Assembly: GCA_950022655.1 (NCBI GenBank) | Contig: OX465584.1 | Coordinates: forward strand, 65,286,722-65,350,721 | Direction: 5' to 3' | DNA from: Alentia gelatinosa | Taxonomy: Eukaryota; Annelida; Polychaeta; Phyllodocida; Polynoidae | Length of the DNA stretch: 64,000 bases | In this document: positions 42,286 through 53,904 of the stretch, one piece after another | How positions within the stretch are numbered: position 1 is the first letter of the stretch | How the letters are laid out: each line of letters opens with the position of its first letter | Program-made: the position numbers and the translations under genes | Notes under the pieces: model-generated | Told to the model about the DNA's origin: nothing | Database searches by the model: none | The model's input: only the letters and a program-made list of their open reading frames with translations

Positions 42286-44875
42286 GTGTTGGGGTGTATG
42301 GTGTAGGGTGTGTGATTTAGGGGTGTGGTTGTAGGGTGTATGATATAGGGGTGTGTGTATGCTGTATAGTGTAGAGGTGTGTGGTGTAGGGATGTATGAT
42401 GTAGGGGTGTGTGTATGCTGTATGATGTAGGGGTGTATGTTATAGTGTTGTGGGTGTAGGTGATGATGGGGTGTATGTTATAGTGTTGTGGGTGTAGGGG
42501 TGTATAGTGTAGGGGTGTATGTTATAGTGTTGTGGGTGTAGGGGTGTATGGTGTAGGGGTGTATGTTATAGTGTTGTGGGTGTACAGTGTAGGGGTGTAT
42601 GTTATAGTGTTGTGGGTGTAGGTGATGTAGGGGTGTATGTTATAGTGTTGTGGGTGTAGTTGATGTAGGGGTGTATGTTATAGTGTTGTGGGTATAGTTG
42701 ATGTAGGGGTGTATGTTATAGGGGTGTGGGTGTAGGTGATGTAGGGGTGTGTGTTATAGGGGTGTGGGTGTAGAGGTGTACGTTATAGGGGTGTATGTTA
42801 TAGGGGTGTATGTTATAGTGTTGTGGGTGTAGGGGTGTATAGTGTAGGGGTGTATGTTATAGTGTTGTGGGTGTATAGTGTAGGGGTGTATAATATAGTG
42901 TTGTGAGTGTAGGTGATGTAGGGGTGTATGTTATAGGGGTGTGGGTGTAGGTGATGTAGGGTGTATGTTATAGTGTTGTGGGTGTAGGGGTGTATAGTGT
43001 AGGGGTGTATGTTATAGTGTTGTGAGTGTAGGTGATGTAGGGGTGTATGTTATAGGGGTGTGGGTGTAGGGGTGTATAGTGTAGGGGTGTATGTTATAGT
43101 GTTGTGGGTGTAGGTGATGTAGGGGTGTATGTTATAGTGTTGTGGGTGTATAGTGTAGGGGTGTATGTTATAGTGTTGTGGGTGTATAGTGTAGGGGTGT
43201 ATGTTATAGTGTTGTGGGTGTATAGTGTAGGGGTGTATGTTATAGTGTTGTGGGTGTAGGTGATGTAGGGGTGTATGTTATAGTGTTGTGGGTGTAGGGG
43301 TGTATAGTGTAGGGGTGTGTGATATAGTGTTGTGGGTGTAGGTGATGTAGGGGTGTATGTTATAGTGTTGTGGGTGTATAGTGTAGGGGTGTATGTTATA
43401 GTGTTGTGGGTGTATAGTGTAGGGGTGTATGTTAAAGTGTTGTGGGTGTAGGTGATGTAGGGGTGTATGTTATAGTGTTGTGGGTGTATAGTGTAGGGCT
43501 GTATGTTATAGTGTTGTGGGTGTAGGTGATGTAGGGGTGTATGTTATAGTGTTGTGGGTGTAGAGGTGTATAGTGTAGGGGTGTATGTTATAGTGTTGTG
43601 GGTGTAGGTGATGTAGGGGTGTATGTTATAGTGTTGTGGGTGTAGGGGTGTATAGTGTAGGGGTGTGTGATATAGTGTTGTGGATGTAGGTGATGTAGGG
43701 GTGTATGTTATAGTGTTGTGGGTGTATAGTGTAGGGGTGTATGTTATAGTGTTGTGGGTGTAGGTGATGTAGGGGTGTATGTTATAGTGTTGTGGCTGTA
43801 GGGGTGTATAGTGTAGGGGTGTATGTTATAGTGTTGTGGGTGTAGGTGATGTAGGGGTGTATGTTATAGTGTTGTGGGTGTAGAGGTGTATAGTGTAGGG
43901 GTGTATGTTATAGTGTTGTGGGTGTAGGTGATGTAGGGGTGTATGTTATAGTGTTGTGGGTGTAGAGGTGTATAGTGTAGGGGTGTATGTTATAGTGTTG
44001 TGGGTGTATAGTGTAGGGGTGTATAATATAGTGTTGTGAGTGTAGGTGATGTAGGGGTGTATGTTATAGGGGTGTGGGTGTAGGTGATGTAGGGTGTATG
44101 TTATAGTGTTGTGGGTGTAGGGGTGTATAGTGTAGGGGTGTATCTTATAGTGTTGTGGGTGTAGAGGTGTATAGTGTAGGGGTGTATCTTATAGTGTTGT
44201 GGGTGTAGCTGCTGTAGGGGTGTATGTTATAGGGGTATGTGTATGCGGTATGTTATAGGGGTGTGGGTGTAGAGGTGTATAGTGTAGGGGTGTATGTCAT
44301 AGGGATGTGGGTGTAGAGGTGTATAGTGTAGGGGTGTATGTTACAGTGTTGTGGGTGTAGGTGATGTAGGGGTGTATGTTATAGGGGTGTGGGTGTAGGT
44401 GATGTAGGGGTGTATGTTATAGTGTTGTGGGTGTAGGTGATGTAGGGGTGTATGTTATAGGGGTGTGGGTGTAGAGGTGTATAGTGTAGGGGTGTATGTT
44501 GTAGGGGTTTGGGTGTAGGTGATGTAGGGGTGTATGTTATAGTGTTGTGGGTGTAGGTGATGTAGGGGTGTATGTTATAGTGTTGTGGGTGTATAGTGTA
44601 GGGGTGTATGTTATAGTGTTGTGGGTGTAGGGGTGTATAGTGTAGGGGTGTATGTTATAGTGTTGTGGGTGTATAGTGTAGGGGTTTATGTTATAGTGTT
44701 GTGGGTGTAAGTGATGTAGGGGTGTATCATATAGTGTTGTGGGTGTAGCTGCTGTAGGGGTGTATGTTATAGGGGTATGTGTATGCTGTATGTTATGGGG
44801 TGTTGGTGTAGAGGTGTATAGTGTAGGGGTGTATAATATAGTGTTGTGGGTGTAGAGGGTGGTGTAGAGGCCTGT
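42286..44875. repeat. TGTAGGGGTGTATGTTATAG satellite, 2.6 kb
   Basis: Alternating short units of roughly 36-46 bp built from GTAGGGGTGTATGTTATAGT and GTTGTGGGTGTA(GGTGA/TAGTG). Strongly G-rich on one strand. Minus Thr/Pro/His frames are artefacts. Confidence 0.95.
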
Positions 44876-44879
44876 TAAG

Positions 44880-45540
44880 CAGACCTTCCCTCGCCTGACA
44901 GATCCAATCCTCCCTCTCACTCTCAGAGCACGCTCCTCACAATGGACCTCAGTTATTTACGCATCCTATTTTATTTCATTTCTTTTTATGACGGTGGCAG
45001 TCGTCAGAGTCACATTGTGAAGTCTGGGGGGGGGGGGGAGGGGGAGGGCAGACCCCGGCCCCCAAACCGGAACCTCCACGCATGCGTACTCTTCAGTCTC
45101 CCAGCGGAACCGTGGCCGCGCTACTTTGGGCGGGTGCCAGGGGGCCCGCTTGGAGAGTGTGAGAACCCGGAACTGGGACAAGTCACGGCTTCCCGTTTCT
45201 GAGAAAGACGCCGTCTAGCGACGTCTCCCCGTACTACTGACGTGTCACAGGAGTCACGTGACCTAGCTCCCTATTGAGCGCAGTGCAGTGCTCAGATTCG
45301 TTGCACCCGTAGTTTGATGAGGAGGCGTAGGAGTAATATGTTAATCTGTAATATGGGAGGCCAAGTGATGAAAGTGGGCTTGAACCAATTAGCTGACACT
45401 ATCGGCCACGTTATTGCTGTGGAAACAATCGTCTGTACTCACGACAAAGGAACAAATTGTGAAACTCTGACATCAATATAGAAATCTGTTAAAAAGATTA
45501 AGAAAAAGAGTATAAAGGGAAGGGGGTGCACTAGATGCCT
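44880..45540. other. GC-richer, apparently single-copy stretch
   Basis: Contains a G11 run near 45028 and GGAGAGTGTGAGAACCCGG, which resembles the inverse of 35.22 kb. No exon supported. Confidence 0.35.
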
Positions 45541-45542
45541 AG

Positions 45543-45697
45543 AGTAAAACCTTCTTCTGGGACACCCCGCTTAGGGGAGACACCCCGCTTAAGGGGACAA
45601 TTTCTTCAGAACAGAACTTTTCATTTAGTTTATTTCAACCTCGCTTAAGGTGACACTTTGCTCAGAACGGAGGGTGCCCCCAAGCGGGGTTTTACTG
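45543..45697. mobile_element. Pogo/Tigger-like MITE
   Basis: AGTAAAACCTTCTTCTGGGA...CCCCGCTT at the left; AAGCGGGGTTTTACTGTA at the right. CAGTAAAACCCCGCTTxxGGG with TA next to it is the usual look of pogo/Tigger ends. Confidence 0.6.
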
Positions 45698-45708
45698 TAT
45701 AGTAGTGC

Positions 45709-45850
45709 AGCTAGACTGGCCTCAGACCCTGTGTCCTACCCCTCCACCCCTTCTAAGTGACACTGGGACTGGTCTCATCCTAGACTGGCCTCAGTCCCTG
45801 TGTCCTACCCCTCCACCCCTTCTAAGTGACACAGGGACTGGTCTCATCTG
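45709..45850. repeat. 69-bp tandem duplication
   Basis: CTAGACTGGCCTCAGNCCCT ... GGGACTGGTCTCATC twice with two differences. Confidence 0.95.
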
Positions 45851-45879
45851 TAATCGGCCGTGTAGACTGGCGCAGTTTT

Positions 45880-46035
45880 GCACCACACTCCCCAAGCAGA
45901 GGTCTGGCTACTGGTCAGGATATCTGCTGGGAGATTGATACCCTCTCACTTTGATCTCAATCGAGACATAGTCAGGAGTAGGCAAAATATATTGCTATGA
46001 CAAGACAGGCGGCCAGGGAACTGGAGGAGGGGAGG
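45880..46035. repeat. Dispersed repeat family O, copy 2 (reverse)
   Basis: Reverse complement of 34470-34625 (GATTGATACCCTCTCACTTT, GAACTGGAGGAGGGGAGGGG). Confidence 0.75.
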
Positions 46036-47137
46036 GGGAGGGGTAGAGGGAGGTAGCAAAATTCAAACAATTTTTTTTTTTAACTGAGGAAGCTCTTTCT
46101 TTATTTCATTTCAAGTCACATCTTCCAGTACAAAGTCTCTCCTTAGTCTATATGCATAGCCTTCTCTATCGTAGAATAAGTTCAGGTCACACATTAAACA
46201 ATACAACGACATCAAATAAAAGGTGTGTACAAAGCAACTGTCCGACACCATGGCAGGAAGAACATATCATTTAGTGACAGCACCATATGTCAAGCACCAA
46301 TGTCTCTAATGTGGGACTTATCAAGAGATAGTAGATCATCCCTAGCAGTACAATTCTACTCGATCAACACCTGCTTGCTCTTTTTTTAAATTTTATTTTT
46401 TATAAACAATAGCTACAAAAATTAGACTATATCATCTAATGGGGGTACAGACAGTATAAGGATAGGACATACAAAGACAGGACAATGACACTTTGGTATA
46501 TATGAGCAAACTGATTCCAACCGAGTGAAGCGGAGAGACGAACTTCCAAATAATAATACTACAGGCCACCAGAACACTCCGGAGACAAAATCAGACTAGC
46601 TGCACAGGTATTAGGCAATGGTGTTATTTCTCTTTTTTTAGATCTTTTATTTAGACTGGAGGGTCCACTAGGGTAGAGCCTAGTTTTCAGTAGGCTCCAG
46701 TGGCCAGTAACCAATTCAACTTTATCTTAGTGATTTTCAGTTATGCCAAACATATTTACAGGTATGTCATATGTTATAAGTACAATAACAATAGGAGAAC
46801 ATGACATTAAATCAGTTATGCATGAATACATACATTAGTATTTACAAGGATACAAATCAACTCAGGCTAAGCCTGCTGTCTGTTGGATGGGTTGGGCTTT
46901 TTTTGGCTGACAGAGTTAATTACAAATACTGTGTTTATAATGTTAATTTAAGTGTAGTTTATTCTTTGGGCTTTGAGGACTCTTTTAGAAAAAGGATTTA
47001 AATTCACTTTGACTATTGATATTTCGTGATTCCGGATCTCGGTGGTTCCATAAGAGTGCAGCTTTATAGTTGATACTTTTCCTGTAGCATTCAAGCTCAA
47101 ATCTTTTGATGGCAAGGATAGTTCCCTCTCCATAACT
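46036..47137. other. Non-coding region with poly(T)-headed blocks
   Basis: T-runs at 46071, 46380 and 46630 precede sequence like TTTTATTTAGACTGGAGGG, similar to 20.08 kb. These could be poly(A) tails of minus-strand retroposons; not proven. Confidence 0.35.
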
Positions 47138-47933
47138 GGGAGCTGTTTCAAAAGTCGGGAGGGTGCTAAACGAGAGTACTCACCACTACACTGGCCACCC
47201 GAGCTACACTACGTTAGCTCTGGTCACGTTAAATTGACAGGGGCCTTGAACTGGCGTGGTAGCGGGTATCTCATACCATTGCAGTGGTGAGTAAAAATAG
47301 ATATCTCTACTCTGTGACCAACCCCTGTCTCAACAAGGGGTTTTGAGAGTACTACAATCTCCAACCATAACAATAGCCTGTTGTTAAAAAGACTACCTCG
47401 ACACAAGATCAGCTAGGCGAGTGCAAGTCAAGGTTGTTCCAATTCGGATTCCACCCAGAGTAGGAAGGTGCTTCTGCCACACCCCCTTGACCCTGCTATG
47501 ACCCATGTTCTTACCCTAGAAGATATTTTTCCATGTTCTCATAGTTTTTTAAGTGTATTTATAATACAATGGCCACAGAGATAATATCCTTTAACAATGT
47601 ATTAACATATGAATATTTCTTTGTAAGTATTTGGGATATCAGAATCCATTTAGAACAAACATGTTTGGTTTGAGAGTGAGAATCCGTCGACACGTCCGTG
47701 GTTTAACGTTACCAACCTCTAAGTTGGAACGTAGTGTAAACAGAGGTGGTGGCCAATCTAACTCACCGCCAAAGCGAGAGCTAAAGAACTGCACTTGAAG
47801 CGTCGCTGTCGAGGTGGAGGTCCTGCTCGCTATTGGGTATTGGTAGCGGTTTTGCTGCCGCTTTGATTCAAAGTGCCGCTCGCTGTTGCGACATGCTGCG
47901 GGCTAGACTTCACTCGACTTTTGAAACAGCTCC
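47138..47933. mobile_element. MITE with perfect 20-bp TIR
   Basis: GGGAGCTGTTTCAAAAGTCG at 47138-47157 and its exact complement at 47914-47933. 796 bp, no ORF. The end resembles family E (GGGACCTGTTTCA). Confidence 0.8.
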
Positions 47934-48300
47934 CTGGTCTTTCGCTCAGTCTCATCAATGTAACCTCTCATCTTACTTCTGGGCTATACTTTCCCATTTT
48001 GTAAACTTATGAGGAGAATTCTCCCATTCGGTAAGTCAGTCAGTGGCCGTAGCTTGGTAACAATTTCCGCTGACTACTTTCCTTTCCGCTCCTACCAGCA
48101 TGACATTGTTACAGCTGTCATGACTGCTCTCAATAAAGCAGGCTGACAAAAGATCGTCTACACAAATCGTGCAGCTTACGGTTTGGTGATAAAACTAAGT
48201 AACCACACCTCAGGCTGCTGACAAATAAGTCCATAGAGGATTTTATATAGCTGCTAATATTATATACCTGTGCACGAATCATATACCTGTCCTAATATTA
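47934..48300. other. Non-coding stretch
   Basis: No repeat or exon recognised. Confidence 0.4.
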
Positions 48301-48302
48301 TC

Positions 48303-48607
48303 TTTTATCCTACCCCTAATGAAAAAAATCCATAGGCTTAACATTGAGTTTCCGTATGCCACGCTGACTGGCATATGGAGTTTTATATGCCACTAGTGGC
48401 ATACAGAATTGTTATCATGTGATATTCCAAAATCGAGGAGACGGGGTAGGATAAAATCAAAACCCGATTCATTTTAATTTTGGCCACCGCATGCCACTCC
48501 TGGATATTTAGCTCCGGACTACACTCGGCTTCGCCTCATGAAGTCACTATGCCAAATTCCTGTCGTGGAATACAGTGGCCAAGATTAAAACTCATCCAGT
48601 TTTACGG
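48303..48607 (+). mobile_element. Double-hairpin MITE, subfamily G3, copy 3
   Basis: TATCCTACCCCTAATGAAAA to CATCCAGTTTTACG; hairpin 2 loop reads CTACACTCGGCTTCGCCTC. Confidence 0.85.
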
Positions 48608-48692
48608 TAATACCTGTGCGTGAATCTCTCACACTGGCTATAGTCACTTACTGGTAAGCTGAACTAAACTTCACAAAGGTGCCAAATATGAG

Positions 48693-49035
48693 AGATCGCC
48701 GATCTTTAGAGGGTTACAAATTTGGAATAAACTCGATTCGGGTATGCAAAAGCTGGAAAGCGTCTCATGTTTTAAAAAGTGTATCAAAGATGTAATACAT
48801 GACTAGATGTCTGGAACAAAACAGAGTAATACTTGGTTCTTATTGAATTTATGCACCCCAAGCACCTTTTCTACTTTATACAACAACTTATTATTGTTAT
48901 CATTACCTGTATATGTTAATACCCTTTGTACGTTGCCATTGGAAGAACTGGCCCAAAAGCCAGAAATGGTTTCTTGTTCTGCTTTTCTGAATAAATAAAC
49001 ATAATTCAATAAAAAAAAAATAATAAAAAAATAAT
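48693..49035 (+). pseudogene. LINE 3' end: ORF2 tail, UTR and poly(A)
   Basis: Frame reads R-S-P-I-F-R-G-L-Q-I-W-N-K-L ... S-C-F-K-K-C-I-K-D-V-I-H-D-stop (TAG 48804-48806), a LINE ORF2 tail. About 200 bp later come AATAAATAAACATAATTC and A-rich AAAAAAAAAATAATAAAAAA, the likely 3' poly(A). The 5' part is frameshifted and then lost. Confidence 0.55.
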
Positions 49036-49254
49036 GGGGTTTTCAATGATTTTCAGGTATATAATGATAATGAGTGTACGAGGCAAACAGTTTAAGCGAC
49101 TGCTGGTAAAAAAAGAATTCCGACCGAAGGCGTGCACAGATCCCACCAGAACAAGTAACGCACACGAGACAGACAATTTTTTTTACCTAATAAATAATGA
49201 TAATGTATTCTTATTTCATTCTATTAAACTATGTATGAGTTTACATAGAAGTGT

Positions 49255-49290
49255 AGGATATATATATATATATATATACAATATATGTAT
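49255..49290. repeat. (TA)n microsatellite
   Basis: Short TA run in an otherwise unremarkable AT-rich stretch (49036-49430). Confidence 0.85.
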
Positions 49291-49426
49291 ATCATTAAAA
49301 CTTATTTATATTAAGTTGCTAAATAAGCAGAGCAGTGTCCATTTCGTGTAGATATTTGTTGTTAACTAAATCAAGCAGTCTAAGGTACTTGTTGATTACG
49401 CAGAGCAATCTAAGAATCTTCTGTTT

Positions 49427-49505
49427 ACCTTTCTCTTTACCTTTCTCTTTACCTTTCTCTTTACCTTTGTCTTTACCTTTCTCTTTACCCTTCTCTTTAC
49501 CTTTC
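49427..49505. repeat. 12-bp tandem repeat TTTACCTTTCTC
   Basis: About 6-7 copies; gives a Lys-Gly-Lys-Glu minus-strand frame that is an artefact. Confidence 0.95.
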
Positions 49506-49794
49506 AAACATCTGATGTGATTGGCTCTATTTCTTTCTACATGTGACTTTGAATATATATGTTTCCATCTCTATGGCGATTAGTCCTGACTCTCATTTTA
49601 TTGTGTGTCTAAACACTTTCCCTTTCCATGCCCCACTCCTTCACGAAGCCCCACTTCTCTACCTCGTCCAGTTATCCCGAATCCCACTCCTCTGTTTTTC
49701 TGGGGTCCGTGACAGAATGACACGCATCCGTTTGACTGACCTTTTCACGGTGATTGACATAAAAGCGTCTTCAACAAGACCCCGGGCACATCTC

Positions 49795-49856
49795 CACGTG
49801 CAGCACCACCAGGTAGGAGAGGCTGACAAAGAGGCAGGAACCACGGCGACGCGGCA
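49795..49856 (-). mobile_element. SINE fragment, cut by family D
   Basis: AGGCAGGAACCACGGCGACG matches the tail of the SINE at 32.21 kb; family D copy 4 begins directly after it. Confidence 0.5.
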
Positions 49857-50421
49857 GGGCCCTGTTGCTCCAGGTTTACGATAGAGTTGCGGATCGCAGA
49901 ATAGCGATCCGAGGGGCTAAACGTTGCTCCAGAAATTTTGCGGATCGTGTCGTAATCGCATAGGCGCATCGCCGCGTAAAATACGGCTATTAGCGATACT
50001 TTTTACGCGGACCCTCACACCAGGGCGGATCGTCTGCGGATCGCATTACTTTGGTTAAAGATGGCTTTGTCTGAAATTCTGAATAACGATGGGTGGTGGC
50101 ACTACACTCCCCCGCCCCTTGTTCTTGTACCTATAGAAAATGGTGATCCACACCAACGGGTGTTAGATCAGTTTTAACTCTGGTGCCATCTGTATTTAAT
50201 TTAAAAAACTAATAAATCTTACCCTGTCTCATTCAATATGTGCCCCTGAATTGTTGTATCATAATCGCATCGCGAAAATTAGCGATACCGCAGAAATATA
50301 GCGATACAATCCGATATTACTGGAGCAACGCTTTTTTAGTCGGATTGTTAAAGTAATCGTAAAAATAAAATTACGATCCGATTATATCTAGCGATACCAC
50401 AAAAACAGGAGCAATGGGGCC
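49857..50421. mobile_element. Family D MITE, complete copy 4
   Basis: GGGCCCTGTTGCTCC ... GGAGCAATGGGGCCC; interior collinear with copies 1 and 2. Confidence 0.85.
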
Positions 50422-50527
50422 CAGAGCCCAGATCCCGTTACCCAGAAGCAAGAAAGGAGTCTGATGAAAAATAAAACTATTATAGCTCGGTTTTGTATCC
50501 AGCCGTTTTAACCCATGGAGAATGAGA

Positions 50528-51135
50528 GATGCTTTGAGGCATTCCCCAGTGTGGGATGAATGATGCCTTGAGGCATTCCCCAGTGTAGGGCTAATGATGC
50601 CTTGAGGTATTCCCCAGTGTAAGGCGAATGATGCCTCGAGGCATTCCCCAGTGTAGGGCGAATGATGCCTTGAGGCATTCCCCAATGTAGGGCGAATGAT
50701 GCCTTGAGGCATTTTTATTTTTTTATTTTATTTGTTTACCTTGAGCCCGATCAGTACTAATGTACTATTTTGCGTACGGACTCAGCTTACATCATTTTAC
50801 AAGTTATATTATTATGTATTACATCACTTTATCTGTTAACTTGTAGCCTTGAGGCATTCCCCAGTGTAGGGCGAGTGATGCCTTGAGGCATTCCCCAGTG
50901 TAGGGTGTATGATGCTTTGAGGCATTCCCCAGTGTAGGGCAAATGATGCTTTGAGGCATTCCCCAGTGTAGGGCAAATGATGCCTTGAGGCATTCCCCAG
51001 TGTAGGGCGAGTGATGCCTTGAGGCATTCCCCAGTGTAGGGTGTATGATGCCTTGAGGCATTCCCCAGTGTAGGGCAAATGATGCCTTGAAACAATCCCC
51101 AGTATAGGGCAAATTATGTTTTGAGGCATCATTTA
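50528..51135. repeat. 34-bp satellite with ATGCCT..AGGCAT hairpin core
   Basis: Unit GATGCCTTGAGGCATTCCCC + AGTGTAGGGCGAAT, about 13 copies in two blocks (50528-50713 and 50845-51135). Shares the core with the 35-bp satellite at 19.1-19.65 kb. Confidence 0.95.
50714..50844. mobile_element. Insertion splitting the 34-bp satellite
   Basis: 131 bp beginning TTTTTATTTTTTTATTTTAT, then CCTTGAGCCCGATCAGTACT. A T-rich start and unrelated body suggest a short retroposon in minus orientation. Confidence 0.5.
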
Positions 51136-51560
51136 CAATATTTATGATATAATTGCTTTCATAATGGATAAAAATAAAAAATAATGGATTAATTAAACAT
51201 GGGATTTGCAGAGAATTTGTACGTGGGAACATGGTAGAATGTGAATGTGGGAGATTGAATAGTGCCCTGATTCAATCTTTTTTTTTTTTTACTTATTTAT
51301 TTCCAAATTCTGTTGTAGTACAGGTCTTCCATTTGGAGTGTGCATTGTGTGAATACTGAAAACAAGGATGCCTATGTACAAATTACATGATGCGTCATGT
51401 GCAGGAGAGAAGAATACCTCTATGTGCGGAGATAAAGAGTTTACTTAGGGATTCGGGAAAGGGGGGGGGGCAGGGTATGATTTCAACTTCTCGGTATATT
51501 ACACGCGAAAAGGATACCAATCTTATCGGGATTAAGATAAGATTACTCGCCACTTTAGTG

Positions 51561-51880
51561 TTAGTTGACTTCAGATAGCAAACGCTTGAAGGCAGCAGTG
51601 CTGTCAGCACGTTGCGTCTCCTCAGTCAGATTATCCCATAACCCGATCCCTCTAAACATCGGTAATTTTTCATAACTAGTGGTACGATGGTAGTGCCGTA
51701 CGAAACGTATTTTACTGGAGGATCTTGTGCGGAATCTGATGATTCTCTGACACTTCTAGACCCGTACATGAAGACCCTTTCCTTTATGCAAATATATCGT
51801 TCGTTTCTGCTGCTGGTGCTGGACGATACGATAAATCCAACGATATACGATATCCTGGACAATTCTTTTTCCATTCAGTT
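51561..51880 (-). pseudogene. LINE ORF2 C-terminal remnant
   Basis: Minus frame: RFVRHYHRTTSYEKLPMFRG, then IGLWDNLTEETQRADSTAAF-KRLLSEVN and stop TAA (51561-51563). One internal stop upstream (after LHKGKGLHVRV). Typical ORF2 tail with RG..LWDNL and FKRLL. Confidence 0.55.
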
Positions 51881-52031
51881 TTCTATGATAGAACAGAAGA
51901 TATTTTGCAAAATGAACATATTTATATGCACCACCTTGTACTTTTATCTTATATTTATGACAAATACTTTTTTTTCAAATCTATGGGTCCAAAGAGAATT
52001 CTAAGATAGTATGTTGTCGTTCGTTGTTTAT

Positions 52032-52541
52032 TAAAGGCATATCCTACAATTCACAGTGGCGCCACCTGGTGATTTTTAAATAATGTCAATTATTAGTCAA
52101 AAATGGTTTCTTGTGATTTATTCTAATTCTACATGAGTAAATCTTACATTTTGTCCAGTTTATCCAATATTGATAGGTAAAATAAGCAAATTTACATTTG
52201 CATGATTTACATAGGAAATGTACTGAAAAATATGTTTTTCGTCAATTCCTTCAAAAGCAAGGATGGTGACCTATGATTTTTAAAGCATAAATAAGTAGTA
52301 CTATATATGTACTATATTCTGTGAAAGTTTTAGGAAAATGACATGGGTTTTACTAAGTGAATTTCTATATAGTCTTATATAAAATTATCATAACATTGAT
52401 CTATAAATCAAAAACTAGCACGGCGACCCCCTATTTTTAGGTTAGATATGTGTTCCACATCACTTGGAGATCATCATATAAAATTTTCGGGAAAATGACA
52501 TGGGTTTTAATTTTCAAGCCAAATTGTCTGATATGCCTTTA
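52032..52541 (-). mobile_element. Family K MITE, complete copy (reverse)
   Basis: TAAAGGCATATCCTACAATT ... TTGTCTGATATGCCTTTA; reverse complement of 22773-23295 throughout. Confidence 0.85.
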
Positions 52542-52569
52542 AACGGCCCCCTCGTACGAGGTCTCCTTA

Positions 52570-52876
52570 AGCCTGATGTCCATCTACCGATTAAGGGTTG
52601 AGCGATTAGTTCCCAAATCGTATAGGAGTCGGTGAACTTGTTGCAGGCAAATTACCTAACTCTTCGCTCGATCTGCCAACATTGAGGAGATGTGGTGGTG
52701 GATATTAGTCCTAAGCAAATCTGTCTACTAATCTGTGGCTCACCCTTGCCTAGCTGTCCTACATCTACCGACTACAGCCGACTCTGTTAGGATGCCTCGC
52801 CTGAGACAAATTACTGTACGTTTGTCGCCGACAAAGGTACATGAATGTTCCGAAATCGGTAGATGGGCATTGGGCT
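52570..52876. mobile_element. Harbinger-like MITE family B, copy 4 (TTA duplication)
   Basis: AGCCTGATGTCCATCTACCG and the inverted CGGTAGATGGGCATTGGGCT; TTA on both sides (52567-52569, 52877-52879). 307 bp. Confidence 0.85.
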
Positions 52877-52945
52877 TTATACCCTGTATACTTTCATTGA
52901 ACAGACCCCAACCACGCTACCAGTGTGTTCTATGTCACAACTCAG

Positions 52946-53353
52946 TCATGCACAGTTAGCAATGACGACTGAAAAACAAAAAGCAAACAATGCCATAGTT
53001 CTGTCGGCTGGAAGGAGTAAGGGAAGAGTGAATAAGGACCGGGTCTGACTCACCAGAGAGAAAGAAAAGAGGTTTTCATTTACAAAAATAACCAAAGTAC
53101 GGGATACAGACTGATCAGTTACCATTAATCCCTCTTTCTGCATTCTCAGAATTAGAAAGGTCCGCTTCTCATTGAGCAGTGATTTCCTGTTTATCATGTA
53201 CTTCTGCCTTCCTAAAATAGCATGAATCACAATATCCTTAAAGGAAATAAAAAAGAGCGAATTCGCGTGTCGGATGGCGGCGTTTCGAGCCCCATGGATC
53301 TTTGCCAATGTTGGAAGAAGAAGGTCAAAGTAAAACGGAAGTAGCGCCTGCAT
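52946..53353 (-). CDS. Uncertain 135-codon frame
   Basis: Starts MQALLPFYFDLLLPTLAKIH and runs to a stop near 52946. The first 40 residues are non-repetitive and follow a CpG-containing stretch (CGCCGCCACTCACGAGACGA); the rest looks random. No domain recognised. It could be a first exon with an unseen donor or a chance frame. Confidence 0.15.
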   Translation of the reverse strand: MQALLPFYFDLLLPTLAKIHGARNAAIRHANSLFFISFKDIVIHAILGRQKYMINRKSLLNEKRTFLILRMQKEGLMVTDQSVSRTLVIFVNENLFSFSLVSQTRSLFTLPLLLPADRTMALFAFCFSVVIANCA

Positions 53354-53392
53354 GGTCGTCTCGTGAGTGGCGGCGCTTCTTATCTACATATA

Positions 53393-53525
<133 letters not shown>

Positions 53526-53904
53526 AGATGATATGTATGTATATATATATATATTTGTATAAATTAGGTTTGATTCATATTACTGAAATAGATATAACAT
53601 ACGAGTGAATATAGTTTGGCGAGAAAATACACCAGACCCTAAGGCCTCTTATCACGTGAATACAGGATGACGACAACCCCAGTTTTACATTATACAAAAC
53701 CGGGTAGCTTAAGACCTAAAGATTAAATTTAAAATTTAAATTTCACGGGCCCTGCTCGTTCACCAAGGGAGAGTGAGTAGTTCCCAACCGTTGCGCATCA
53801 ATAGAATTATTGACGTGGTCATCAATAGGCCACGCCCCCAAATGGTAACCCCATGGTTACGTGCTTAGCAATAATGATGATGACTAATTATATATGTATT
53901 ATAC

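Noticed and set aside
41881..44920. Frames of 100-127 codons in the GT-rich arrays
   Set aside because: Repeat translation (WGVCGVRW or HNTITYTPT type) without any gene signal.
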